Shown here piece after piece: positions 43,367-50,666 of a stretch of DNA of 62,865 nt. The notes under the pieces were generated by a model. The model searched no databases and was not told the origin of the DNA. It was given only the letters and a program-made list of their open reading frames with translations. Origin of the DNA: an uncultured Clostridia bacterium (GTDB lineage Bacteria > Bacillota > Clostridia > Christensenellales > Borkfalkiaceae); NCBI GenBank assembly GCA_947630705.1, contig CANRIK010000008.1, positions 1-62,865 of the forward strand. The letters are read 5' to 3'. Both the position numbers and the translations under genes were made by a program. Within the stretch, counting starts at the first letter, position 1, and each line of letters opens with the position of its first letter.

Positions 43367-45083
43367 ACGATTTGCATACGAAACGTTCCGCCCTCATTCG
43401 AGGGAGGAGTACGTCGAGCTGTTCACGCGCGGCGACGGCGAAGGAGCCGCGCCGTATCCGTGGTTCTATGCGCGCGTATTTTTGGTCTGTCTGTTGCTGT
43501 TCGGAATTATGTGCATAGGTTACAGCCTTTCGGGCCTCGACTTTTTGTTGGTCGCCTTTGCCGGAGGCATTTTCGCCGATTTGACCTTCGTCGTTCTGCT
43601 CGCCGAAATCTATCCGAAGCGCGATCTGTCCCTTCTTGCCGTATTGGCGGCAATGCTTTGCGGCGGAGTGCTTTCGAGCGCGTTGAGCTATATAGGCTAT
43701 GCGTTCAGAACGTATACTCCGTTTGCGGAGCAGGCGTGGACGGCCTTTGTTGAGGAGACGGGCAAGGATCTCGTGACGATAATAGTTCTCCTAATCGTCG
43801 GCAAACGCGACCCGTTGCGCTGTCTCATATTCGGCGCGGCGGTCGGCGGAGGCTATTCCGCATTCGAAAACGCTTGGTTCATGTATACAAACGGCTTCTA
43901 TGCGAGCGGCTCCGCCGGACTCTCCATGGCCGTTCAGACGGGGCTCTGGCGTTCCTTGGGAACTCCCTTTTCGCACGCGGCTTGGGCCGGAATATTCGGT
44001 TGGGCGCTATCGGGCGAAAAACCTTATAAGACCTTCCGTCCGTACGCCATGTACGCCTTCGGATACACTATGCATTTCTTTGTGAACTTTCCGCTCACCC
44101 CCATGTTTTCGGGCTGGAAAGGCTATCCCATAAGCGCGGTCACCGGAGTTCTGTCCGTCGCTCTGCTGATTTTTCTTACAATAAAATCTTTTAGAGCCGT
44201 CCGGCCGCTTCCGTCCGCCGACGTGTCGGAGGATGCGGAGGCCGCTCCGCAAACGGAAGACAGACTCATCTCCGAGAACGGCGAAATCTCCCTTCATTTT
44301 GCGTCGGGCGCGTCCTTCCGACGGAGCGGCGACGCTTGCACGGGCTATCGGCTCATGTCGAACGTTCTGCTTTCGGCGGCGGCTCTGTGCGTTTTCTTCG
44401 CCATGATAGGCCCCACATGCGTATTCGGCGGCTATCGCAACTACTCCTACCGCGATTATTCCTGCTGGGAAGAGGCCCTTGCCGACGTGCAGAACGGGCA
44501 CGTATTCGACTACGACGAGGAGCGCCCCTACCTCGAACAGGATCCGTCGCTGAATAAATCCTATGTCTTTGAGGACGGCAAAATAACCTCCGTCACACAG
44601 GCGCAGACTTACGGAGATTACGAATATTTTTTCACATATGTTCTCGTGCCCGAAGAAGTAACGGGGAGCACGGCGAGCGGCGCTCTGCCGAGGGAAGAGC
44701 AATCGGACGAAAGCGATACGGCCTACCGCTGGGAGATTACGAGCGTGAGCGTGGATGTGAACGGCGCGAAATATTACAGACAAGCGGCGCATCGCGTAAA
44801 TTACGAGACCGCTTCGGACGGCTCGGTTATAGGCATCTACGACCCTCGTCCGTACTATTATTTTCAATTGAACAGCAGAATTTTAAGCATTACGGGCACG
44901 GACGGCGAAAGATTCACTGCCATCGTCAGCGGAACCACTCCCGTAAGATTGACGGAATCCATTGTGTTTACGTCCGTTTTTTCGGCGGCCGCCGTTGCCT
45001 GCGGAGTCGGATATGCCGTCTATAAATTAAAAATAAGGAGGATTAAAAAATGCTCGACAAAGAATGTCTCTTCTGTAAAATAA
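43344..45083 (+). CDS. PrsW-family intramembrane metalloprotease with extra C-terminal domain
   Basis: 579 residues. Residues ~40-285 form the multi-helix PrsW core. Catalytic marks are the Glu pair in FVEETGKD (near 135), the Glu in GYSAFENAWF, and His residues in FSHAAWAG and TMHFFVNFP. PrsW proteases cleave anti-sigma factors at the membrane. After an acidic linker and another helix (near 340-355) comes an extracytoplasmic domain of ~180 residues rich in Tyr, then a last helix and KLKIRRIKK. That C-terminal half is not part of standard PrsW (~220-300 residues). It overlaps mtaB upstream and the HIT gene downstream. Confidence 0.87.
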   Translation: MRIKKALKRFAYETFRPHSREEYVELFTRGDGEGAAPYPWFYARVFLVCLLLFGIMCIGYSLSGLDFLLVAFAGGIFADLTFVVLLAEIYPKRDLSLLAVLAAMLCGGVLSSALSYIGYAFRTYTPFAEQAWTAFVEETGKDLVTIIVLLIVGKRDPLRCLIFGAAVGGGYSAFENAWFMYTNGFYASGSAGLSMAVQTGLWRSLGTPFSHAAWAGIFGWALSGEKPYKTFRPYAMYAFGYTMHFFVNFPLTPMFSGWKGYPISAVTGVLSVALLIFLTIKSFRAVRPLPSADVSEDAEAAPQTEDRLISENGEISLHFASGASFRRSGDACTGYRLMSNVLLSAAALCVFFAMIGPTCVFGGYRNYSYRDYSCWEEALADVQNGHVFDYDEERPYLEQDPSLNKSYVFEDGKITSVTQAQTYGDYEYFFTYVLVPEEVTGSTASGALPREEQSDESDTAYRWEITSVSVDVNGAKYYRQAAHRVNYETASDGSVIGIYDPRPYYYFQLNSRILSITGTDGERFTAIVSGTTPVRLTESIVFTSVFSAAAVACGVGYAVYKLKIRRIKKCSTKNVSSVK

Positions 45084-45388
45084 TCGAGGGGAAGATACCC
45101 TCCGCCAAAGTCTACGAGGACCAAAAAATGTATGTTTTCAATGACATAGCTCCCAAAGCGAAAGTGCACCTTCTCGCCGTGCCGAAAACGCATTTTGCTC
45201 TGCTCTCCGAGGCGGACGGCGAAGGCTTTTCCATGCTGTCGCATATCTTTGAAAAGATACCGCAGATCGCTGCCGAATACGGCTGCGAAAAGGGGTACAG
45301 GCTCGTGATAAATCAGGGGGAGGACGCCGGACAGACCGTTCATCATCTGCACGTTCACATACTCGGCGGACAACCCCTCGATTGGTGA
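45050..45388 (+). CDS. HIT-family (HinT-like) nucleotide hydrolase
   Basis: 112 residues. LFCKIIEGKIPSAKVYED opens the protein and the histidine triad is HHLHVHILGG near residue 98. HinT enzymes hydrolyse aminoacyl- and phosphoramidate adenylates. A perfect AAGGAGG lies 7 nt before the ATG, inside the end of prsW, with a 34-base overlap. Confidence 0.95.
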   Translation: MLDKECLFCKIIEGKIPSAKVYEDQKMYVFNDIAPKAKVHLLAVPKTHFALLSEADGEGFSMLSHIFEKIPQIAAEYGCEKGYRLVINQGEDAGQTVHHLHVHILGGQPLDW

Positions 45389-45396
45389 GGTGAAAT

Positions 45397-46224
45397 ATGA
45401 TTTATACTGTAAAAAACGAATTTCTTTCCGTCTCCGTAAATTCTCTCGGCGGAAGCATGACTTCCGTAAAATATCTGCCTACGGACGAAGAGAGACAGTG
45501 GCAGGGGGACGAGTTCTGGCAGAGCCGCGACGTGGTGATATTTCCCATAATCGGGCATGCCGGAGAGTATGAAGCTCTGGGCAAAACATATAAGCCCAGC
45601 TCCCACGGCGTGGCGAGATATTCGGAGTTCGCTTTGGCGGACATGGGTGAAAATCATCTTACTCTTTCGCTGTGTTCCGACAACGAGACAAAAAAGACCT
45701 ATCCGTACGACTTCGAATTCTGCATAACCTATAAACTTTCCGGCAAGACGGTGGAAATAACCTATTTCGTCCGCGCGAAAGAAGGCAAGATACCCTTCTA
45801 CGTGGGCGGACATGCCGGCATGAAGGCGCCCGGCGGCGAGGCGGTCATAGAGTTTGAAAATACGGAAAACGCACTTCTGTATCCCATAGACGGAGCCTCG
45901 GCAGTACAGTTGAACGGACTGCACAGATTTGTGGCGAATAAGGCTTTTTTTAAGGAGTGTCAGACCTTTCAGCTCGGTTCGCTCTCGGGCGGCGCCATTT
46001 ACGCGTACACGAGAGACGGTTACCGCTATACATATCTTTCGGACTGCCCCGTATTTGCGTTCTGGTCAAATCCGGACGGCGGAGAGTATGTCTGCGTGGA
46101 GCCTTGGTGGGGCATAAACGATTTCCCCTCTGCGCCCAGAGAGATAACGTTAAAGCCGTTCATGAATTTCGCAGATACGAAGGGAGCGTCGTTTACATAC
46201 TCGCTCACCGTTGAAAAAGTGTGA
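45397..46224 (+). CDS. aldose 1-epimerase-family protein
   Basis: 275 residues with the galactose-mutarotase beta-sandwich pattern: YTVKNEFLSVSVNSLGG at the start, VIFPIIGHAGEY, SSHGVARYSEF (the His region), FYVGGHAGM and VCVEPWWGIND (the catalytic Glu region). The family interconverts sugar anomers; these shorter versions have uncertain substrates. GAGGTG precedes the ATG. Last gene of the prmA run, 8 bases after the HIT gene. Confidence 0.85.
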   Translation: MIYTVKNEFLSVSVNSLGGSMTSVKYLPTDEERQWQGDEFWQSRDVVIFPIIGHAGEYEALGKTYKPSSHGVARYSEFALADMGENHLTLSLCSDNETKKTYPYDFEFCITYKLSGKTVEITYFVRAKEGKIPFYVGGHAGMKAPGGEAVIEFENTENALLYPIDGASAVQLNGLHRFVANKAFFKECQTFQLGSLSGGAIYAYTRDGYRYTYLSDCPVFAFWSNPDGGEYVCVEPWWGINDFPSAPREITLKPFMNFADTKGASFTYSLTVEKV

Positions 46225-46320
46225 TAGGCGGAACCTTGAAAATATAGAGAAATAAATAAACGCTTCATTTTTAAATAAAAATTGTTAAAACAGACAATCA
46301 AAAAACATGCGATAAAAAAC

Positions 46321-46356
46321 ATGCGCGGCGACTTTTCAAAGTCGCCGCGCATTTTC
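46321..46356. terminator. bidirectional terminator
   Basis: ATGCGCGGCGACTTT (46321-46335), TC loop, AAAGTCGCCGCGCAT (46338-46352), then TTTTCG. Preceded by two copies of CATGCGATAAAAAA-like sequence, as before the terminator at 8609. It separates convergent genes. Confidence 0.9.
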
Positions 46357-46369
46357 GCGCGCTCGAAAT

Positions 46370-47296
46370 TTACGTGCGGTACTCATTCATTATATTTTCC
46401 GCGGCGGCGGCGACTCGCTCTTTCAGAGACAGAGGAGAGAGCACCTTTACGGCGCCTCCGTAGCTTAAAATTTTACCGACAAGTTGTGCGTCGTCGGGGA
46501 GAGTTACTTCCGCAACGAAGCTCTTGCCTCTCGGCTCTATATTGTCTATGCCCAGCCATTCTTCTGCGTCCGCCAGCGAATCTGTGCGGATCTCCAACGT
46601 CACGGCGGTAAGTTTGTCCTTCGAATAGTAGAAATCGAGGGGTATTTCGCTTCTCTTTATCTCTCGCTTTTTGAACGTTCCGCCCGTAAAACTCGCTTTC
46701 TTTATCCTGCCTATTTTAAAGGTTCTGAAATCCTGTTTGGTATGGCAGAACGCGTAAACATACCAGACGTTCTGCTTGAAAATCATCAGATGGGGGTCGA
46801 TTACCCTGCGGCTGTGTTCGCCGTCGCGCGAAATATAGTCTATCATGAGGCTTCGCGAGTCGTTCACCGCCCGTTCCACGACCGCCATTTTATCGGAAAA
46901 CTTTTCGGTATCGCCCCATGTTCCGCCGTCTACTATGATATTTCCGCTGACGGAGATGTCGGTCTTTTCGTTCTTCATGCGATTTTCGAGCTTTTCCCTC
47001 GCGGATACGAGGCTCTCGCTGTGCACCTGACTTGCCATTGCGTCGATGGCGTTTATGGCCGCCGCATACTCGTCGCGAGTGAAATATCCGGTGGGCAACC
47101 GAAAGGTATCTGCTACCGTCAGTCCGCCGTATCTGCCGCGCGCCACGTCGATCGGCACGCCGCAGACGTTGAGTTCCTCTACGTATCTGTATACGCTGCG
47201 TACGGAAATTTCATACTTTTCGGCAATTTCCCTTGCCGTTATCTTTCTTTTCGACAGAAGCAGCATCAATATTTTCAGCATTATCTGGTATTTCAA
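46370..47296 (-). CDS. YafY/WYL-domain transcriptional regulator
   Basis: 308 residues. An N-terminal helix-turn-helix (LLLSKRKITAREIAEKYEISVRSVYRYVEEL) is followed by a wing (GVPIDVARGRYGGLTVADTF), then a WYL ligand domain (VVERAVNDSRSLMIDYI, NVWYVYAFCHTKQDFRTFKIGRI) and its C-terminal extension. WYL proteins bind small ligands or nucleic acid. The start is TTG at 47296, chosen because GGAGG sits 8 nt upstream and the ATG five codons later would cut the first helix. Its promoter overlaps a perfect dyad, so it probably regulates itself and possibly the divergent small gene. Confidence 0.9.
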   Translation of the reverse strand: MKYQIMLKILMLLLSKRKITAREIAEKYEISVRSVYRYVEELNVCGVPIDVARGRYGGLTVADTFRLPTGYFTRDEYAAAINAIDAMASQVHSESLVSAREKLENRMKNEKTDISVSGNIIVDGGTWGDTEKFSDKMAVVERAVNDSRSLMIDYISRDGEHSRRVIDPHLMIFKQNVWYVYAFCHTKQDFRTFKIGRIKKASFTGGTFKKREIKRSEIPLDFYYSKDKLTAVTLEIRTDSLADAEEWLGIDNIEPRGKSFVAEVTLPDDAQLVGKILSYGGAVKVLSPLSLKERVAAAAENIMNEYRT

Positions 47297-47336
47297 GCCT
47301 GTTTCCTCCGTAAAATATGTCGATCAAATCAAAAAA

Positions 47337-47365
47337 ATTTTATCATACATGACAATATTTGTCAA
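47337..47365 (-). promoter_or_regulatory. promoter with dyad operator for the WYL regulator
   Basis: TTGACA (47365-47360), 17-bp spacer, TAAAAT (47342-47337). The dyad TGACAA-TAT-TTGTCA (47350-47364) covers the -35. Confidence 0.75.
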
Positions 47366-47410
47366 CATTAATCGGTAAAATTAAAGTATCAGAGCCCAAA
47401 GGAGCATAAA

Positions 47411-47599
47411 ATGAACTATATTGCATATATTCAGAGACAGAAAAATATAATACGCCGCCGTCACGAAGGCGAGACTTTTTTATTGGAGGGAGACGAAGTT
47501 ATCCCCATTCCCGACACGGAAAAGCTGTTCAAGGAGCTCGATTCTTTCAGAGGACTGAACGTAAAAGAGCGCGTTGTCAATCTTCGCAGGGGAGCTTGA
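47411..47599 (+). CDS. small protein, function unknown
   Basis: 62 residues, starting MNYIAYIQRQKNIIRRRHEG and ending VVNLRRGA. A strong AAAGGAG lies 6 nt before the ATG. Basic N-terminus, hydrophilic, no membrane segment or recognised domain. Divergent from the WYL regulator, 115 bases away, so it may be that regulator's target. Confidence 0.65.
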   Translation: MNYIAYIQRQKNIIRRRHEGETFLLEGDEVIPIPDTEKLFKELDSFRGLNVKERVVNLRRGA

Positions 47600-47983
47600 A
47601 AAGCCTACTCGCGCAGCCCTGCCGCGCGCCTCAAAATAATTACGATTCAAAAAGAGCGTACGCGCCCAAAGGATTACGCCTCAAAAGGAACGTACGCGCC
47701 CAAAAGGATTTAACGCCATAAAAGAAGCGTCCGCGCACAAAAGGGGAGCGTTCTTCAAAAGGATTCGGGCGAATAAAGAGCAGTTCGAACCGATTAAAAA
47801 GGATTTCGGGCGAGGGCGGTCGGACTGTGAAGAAAGTTGTATCGGATACGACCGCGGAGGTTTGACTGTGCGGTAAAACCGCACGTATAAAACGTTTGCG
47901 AAATTCGGACGGCGGCGCATTTTGCGCCGCCGTCGGTCTTTGAAACGAGCATAAATTGTGACATGGGGTAGGTTTTTAAGTTT
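47600..47983. repeat. intergenic region with degenerate ~36-bp tandem repeats
   Basis: No gene. From about 47656 to 47820 runs a decayed tandem repeat: CGTACGCGCCCAAA-GGATT...CGCC...AAAAGGAA in two clear units and two to three weaker ones. A 7-bp hairpin GTGCGGT-AAA-ACCGCAC lies near 47868. The terminator at 47908 belongs to the ABC operon. Confidence 0.65.
47908..47941 (-). terminator. terminator of the ABC importer operon
   Basis: GACGGCGGCGCA (47908-47919), TTT loop, TGCGCCGCCGTC (47923-47934). Confidence 0.75.
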
Positions 47984-48790
47984 TCAGAATTGTTTGACGA
48001 CTATTTTCTCTATCAGCGCAATTATGCCGTACATACAGCCGGCGAGCACGCAGAGAATGAAAGTGGCCGACATTACGAGGTCGAGTTTCATCACCTGTCC
48101 GCCGTATACTATCAGATATCCGAGGCCGGCGCGCGAAACGATATATTCGCCCATTATGGAGCCGATCCAAGCCAGACCCACCGCCACTTTCAGAGTGTTC
48201 ATGAGGGAGGGAAGGGAGGCCGGAATGACCAGCTTTGCAAGCGTCGCGCGTCGGCTTGCACCCATGGCTTTCATGAGCGTTAGTTTCGTCTCGTCCACGG
48301 CGATGAATCCGGCAAGGGTGTTCATAATGCAGAGAATTATGGAAACTATGACCGTCATGAAAATTATCGCGGTGTATCCCGTGCCTATCCAGATTATTAT
48401 GAGCGGACCCAGAGCTATCTTCGGCAGAGCGTTCAGCACTACGATATACGGTTCGAGCACGGCGCGCACCGTCTCGCTCGACCAGAGTATGATGGCTATG
48501 GAATATCCGGCTATAACGGCTATGAAAAATCCGGCCAGAGTCTCCGCAAGCGTTATGCCGACATGGTAGAATAGTTCTCCGCTTTCGTACAGCGAGCCTA
48601 TTGTGCTTATAACCCTCGACGGCGAGCTGGTGATAAACGGGTCCATGGCCTTGTAATAGGTCAAGAGCTCCCACAGTCCCAGAACGAGCGCCAGAATGAC
48701 CCACCGCAGAGTGGTTACGAGTATTTTTTTCTTTTTCTGTTTTTTCAGATATGCGATATGTTCGCGCGAAAAGTGTTCTTTGTTTTTCAT
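47984..48790 (-). CDS. ABC importer permease (SsuC/ThiX type)
   Basis: 268 residues, about six helices. The cytoplasmic coupling loop is MKAMGASRRATLAKLVIPASLPSLMNTL, the EAA motif of binding-protein-dependent permeases. The order and length match the NitT/TauT/SsuC/ThiX family. AAGGAA lies before the ATG. Last gene of the three-gene operon whose ATPase and binding protein precede it. Confidence 0.92.
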   Translation of the reverse strand: MKNKEHFSREHIAYLKKQKKKKILVTTLRWVILALVLGLWELLTYYKAMDPFITSSPSRVISTIGSLYESGELFYHVGITLAETLAGFFIAVIAGYSIAIILWSSETVRAVLEPYIVVLNALPKIALGPLIIIWIGTGYTAIIFMTVIVSIILCIMNTLAGFIAVDETKLTLMKAMGASRRATLAKLVIPASLPSLMNTLKVAVGLAWIGSIMGEYIVSRAGLGYLIVYGGQVMKLDLVMSATFILCVLAGCMYGIIALIEKIVVKQF

Positions 48791-48816
48791 CTTTGGAAAT
48801 TCCTTGCAGCGTTATT

Positions 48817-49539
48817 TCATATGCCCAGTTCCTTGCGCAAAATTTCGAACATGGCGGCAAAGTGACTGTCGTTTCGTCTGCCCTTCGGAGTGTCGGCAAA
48901 GGTTATGTCGTGCTCCGCCACTACGTGCGCCGGTCTCGACGAGAGAACTACCACTTTGTCGGAGAGCGCTATGGCCTCGGAGATATCGTGAGTTACGAGA
49001 AGAGCCGTCTTTTTTTCGGATTTTATTATGGACTGAACGTCGTCGCACACTTCCAGACGGGTCTGATAGTCGAGGGCGGAAAACGGCTCGTCGAGGAGCA
49101 GTATTTCGGGCTGGGCGGCAAGAGTGCGAATAAGCGCGACTCTCTGACGCATGCCGCCGGAAAGCTGTGAAGGGCTCTTTTTCAGAAAGTCTTTCAGGCC
49201 GTATTTTTCCGCAAGCGCAACCGCTTTCGCGCGCATTTCGGCGGTGTTTACTCTCTTTATTTCCAGCGGCAGAAATATGTTCTGCTCCACCGAGCGCCAC
49301 TCGAACAGCGCGTCTTTTTGCAGCATATATCCGAACTCTCCGCTTCCCGTTATTATTTCGCCGGAGGAGGGGGAGAGCAGTCCGGCCGCGAGAGAGAGTA
49401 TTGTGGATTTTCCGCATCCCGACGGACCTATGACCGATACGAACTGCCCTTTTCCGACCTTGAAATTGAGGTCGGACACTGCCGCCGTCTCGCCTTTTTT
49501 CGTGTGGTAGGAGTAGGATATTTGTTTGAATTCGAGCAT
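48817..49539 (-). CDS. ABC importer ATPase (SsuB/TauB type)
   Basis: 240 residues. Walker A GPSGCGKSTI near residue 39, Q-loop MLQKDALFEW, signature LSGGMRQRVALIRTL, Walker B LLLDEPFSALD and switch His VTHDISEA. The LQKDALFEW and EPFSALD patterns place it with ATPases of the nitrate/sulfonate/thiamin-precursor importers. The start codon overlaps the stop of the binding-protein gene (TAATG). Confidence 0.93.
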   Translation of the reverse strand: MLEFKQISYSYHTKKGETAAVSDLNFKVGKGQFVSVIGPSGCGKSTILSLAAGLLSPSSGEIITGSGEFGYMLQKDALFEWRSVEQNIFLPLEIKRVNTAEMRAKAVALAEKYGLKDFLKKSPSQLSGGMRQRVALIRTLAAQPEILLLDEPFSALDYQTRLEVCDDVQSIIKSEKKTALLVTHDISEAIALSDKVVVLSSRPAHVVAEHDITFADTPKGRRNDSHFAAMFEILRKELGI

Positions 49540-50534
49540 TATCTGTATACTTCGTTATACACTTTGTCGGCAGTGTCTGTGAGCACTACGTCGTCGAAAT
49601 CCACGCGTCTTTCGAGTTCTCCGGCAAGGTCTATTACGTCTTGCAGTCTCTCGAAGGCCTGCTCCTTCATCGCCATATTGGTGACCCAGGCGTCGATCGA
49701 CTTGTAACTTTCTATCGACGTTTTTATGCTCTCTATGCTCGTGTCTACAAAATAGTCGGAAAGATATTCCGCAACTTTTGCGGTATCCGATTCGTTTAAG
49801 TATTTTATGGCCTTCGTTACGGCGCGCAGCAATCCCTCGATATTTTCGCCGTTTTTATCGATATAGCTCTGTTTTGCGATGAAGCATGTGTAGGGAATCT
49901 CGCCCGACTCTTCCCCGACGGAAGCCACGATATATCCCTGACCCTGTTTCTGTATTTCGCTTGCCACCGGTTCGAACACCGTGCAGTAGTCCGCCACGCC
50001 GCCCAAGAACGCCGAAGTCATCATGTTGAAAGCGACGTCGCTGTTGAGATTTGCCGTTACGTTGTGATTTTTCATGACGTATTCGAAGGTCATGAAGGGC
50101 ACGCCGCCCGGTCTGCCGGCAAGAATCTCTTTGCCTTCGAGATTATTCCAGTCAAAGTTCGGTTCGGCCTCTCTGCCAACAAGGAAGGAGCCGTCTCTCT
50201 TCGTTAATTGACCGAAAACCATCGGCTGGTCTTCGCTTCCGCCTATTTCCACGTAAATTGCCGCCTCCGGTCCGCAGAAGCCTATGTCGGCTCCGCCCGA
50301 GAGAACGGCCGCCATTGTAGCGTCGGCGCCGCCGCCGTTGGTCAATTCTATTTCAAAGCCTTCGTCCTTGAAATATCCCAGCGCGTCCGCAAGATACAGG
50401 GGCGCGTAAAATACCGAGTGAGTAACTTCGTTGATGCGTACAAGCTTTTTGCCGTCCGAACAGCTTGCCGCCGCAAAGGGCACCGCAAGAGCGCACACGA
50501 CGGCCAATAATAAGTAAATCAGCTTTTTTTTCAC
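49539..50534 (-). CDS. NMT1/ThiY-like substrate-binding lipoprotein
   Basis: 331 residues. A lipoprotein signal ends AAASC (Cys near 25). The mature part is the periplasmic-binding fold of the NMT1/SsuA family: THSVFYAPLYLADALGYF at its start and a GGGADATMAAVLSGGADIGF segment. Relatives bind thiamin precursors, sulfonates, nitrate or flavins; no TPP riboswitch lies upstream, so the substrate is open. GTG start at 50534, supported by AAGGAG 7 nt before it. First gene of the operon. Confidence 0.9.
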   Translation of the reverse strand: MKKKLIYLLLAVVCALAVPFAAASCSDGKKLVRINEVTHSVFYAPLYLADALGYFKDEGFEIELTNGGGADATMAAVLSGGADIGFCGPEAAIYVEIGGSEDQPMVFGQLTKRDGSFLVGREAEPNFDWNNLEGKEILAGRPGGVPFMTFEYVMKNHNVTANLNSDVAFNMMTSAFLGGVADYCTVFEPVASEIQKQGQGYIVASVGEESGEIPYTCFIAKQSYIDKNGENIEGLLRAVTKAIKYLNESDTAKVAEYLSDYFVDTSIESIKTSIESYKSIDAWVTNMAMKEQAFERLQDVIDLAGELERRVDFDDVVLTDTADKVYNEVYR

Positions 50535-50586
50535 TGTAAACTCCTTAAAAATTTAATAATACATACTATGCGACCGTCGTTTGTAT

Positions 50587-50616
50587 TTGACAACCGACGT
50601 TATTTTATTTTATAAT
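50587..50616 (+). promoter_or_regulatory. promoter of valS
   Basis: TTGACA (50587-50592), 18-bp spacer, TATAAT (50611-50616). The leader is about 45 nt, too short for a T-box. Confidence 0.7.
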
Positions 50617-50666
50617 AATGCCGTATATCGCTTAATGTTTGCTACTACTTTATTTTGAGGTTCCGA

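Noticed and set aside
50535-50586. TPP riboswitch before the NMT1/ThiY-like operon
   Set aside because: Gap too short and no conserved TPP elements; substrate therefore left open.
50593-50666. T-box leader for valS
   Set aside because: Promoter to start codon is about 50 bases, with no T-box sequence or terminator.
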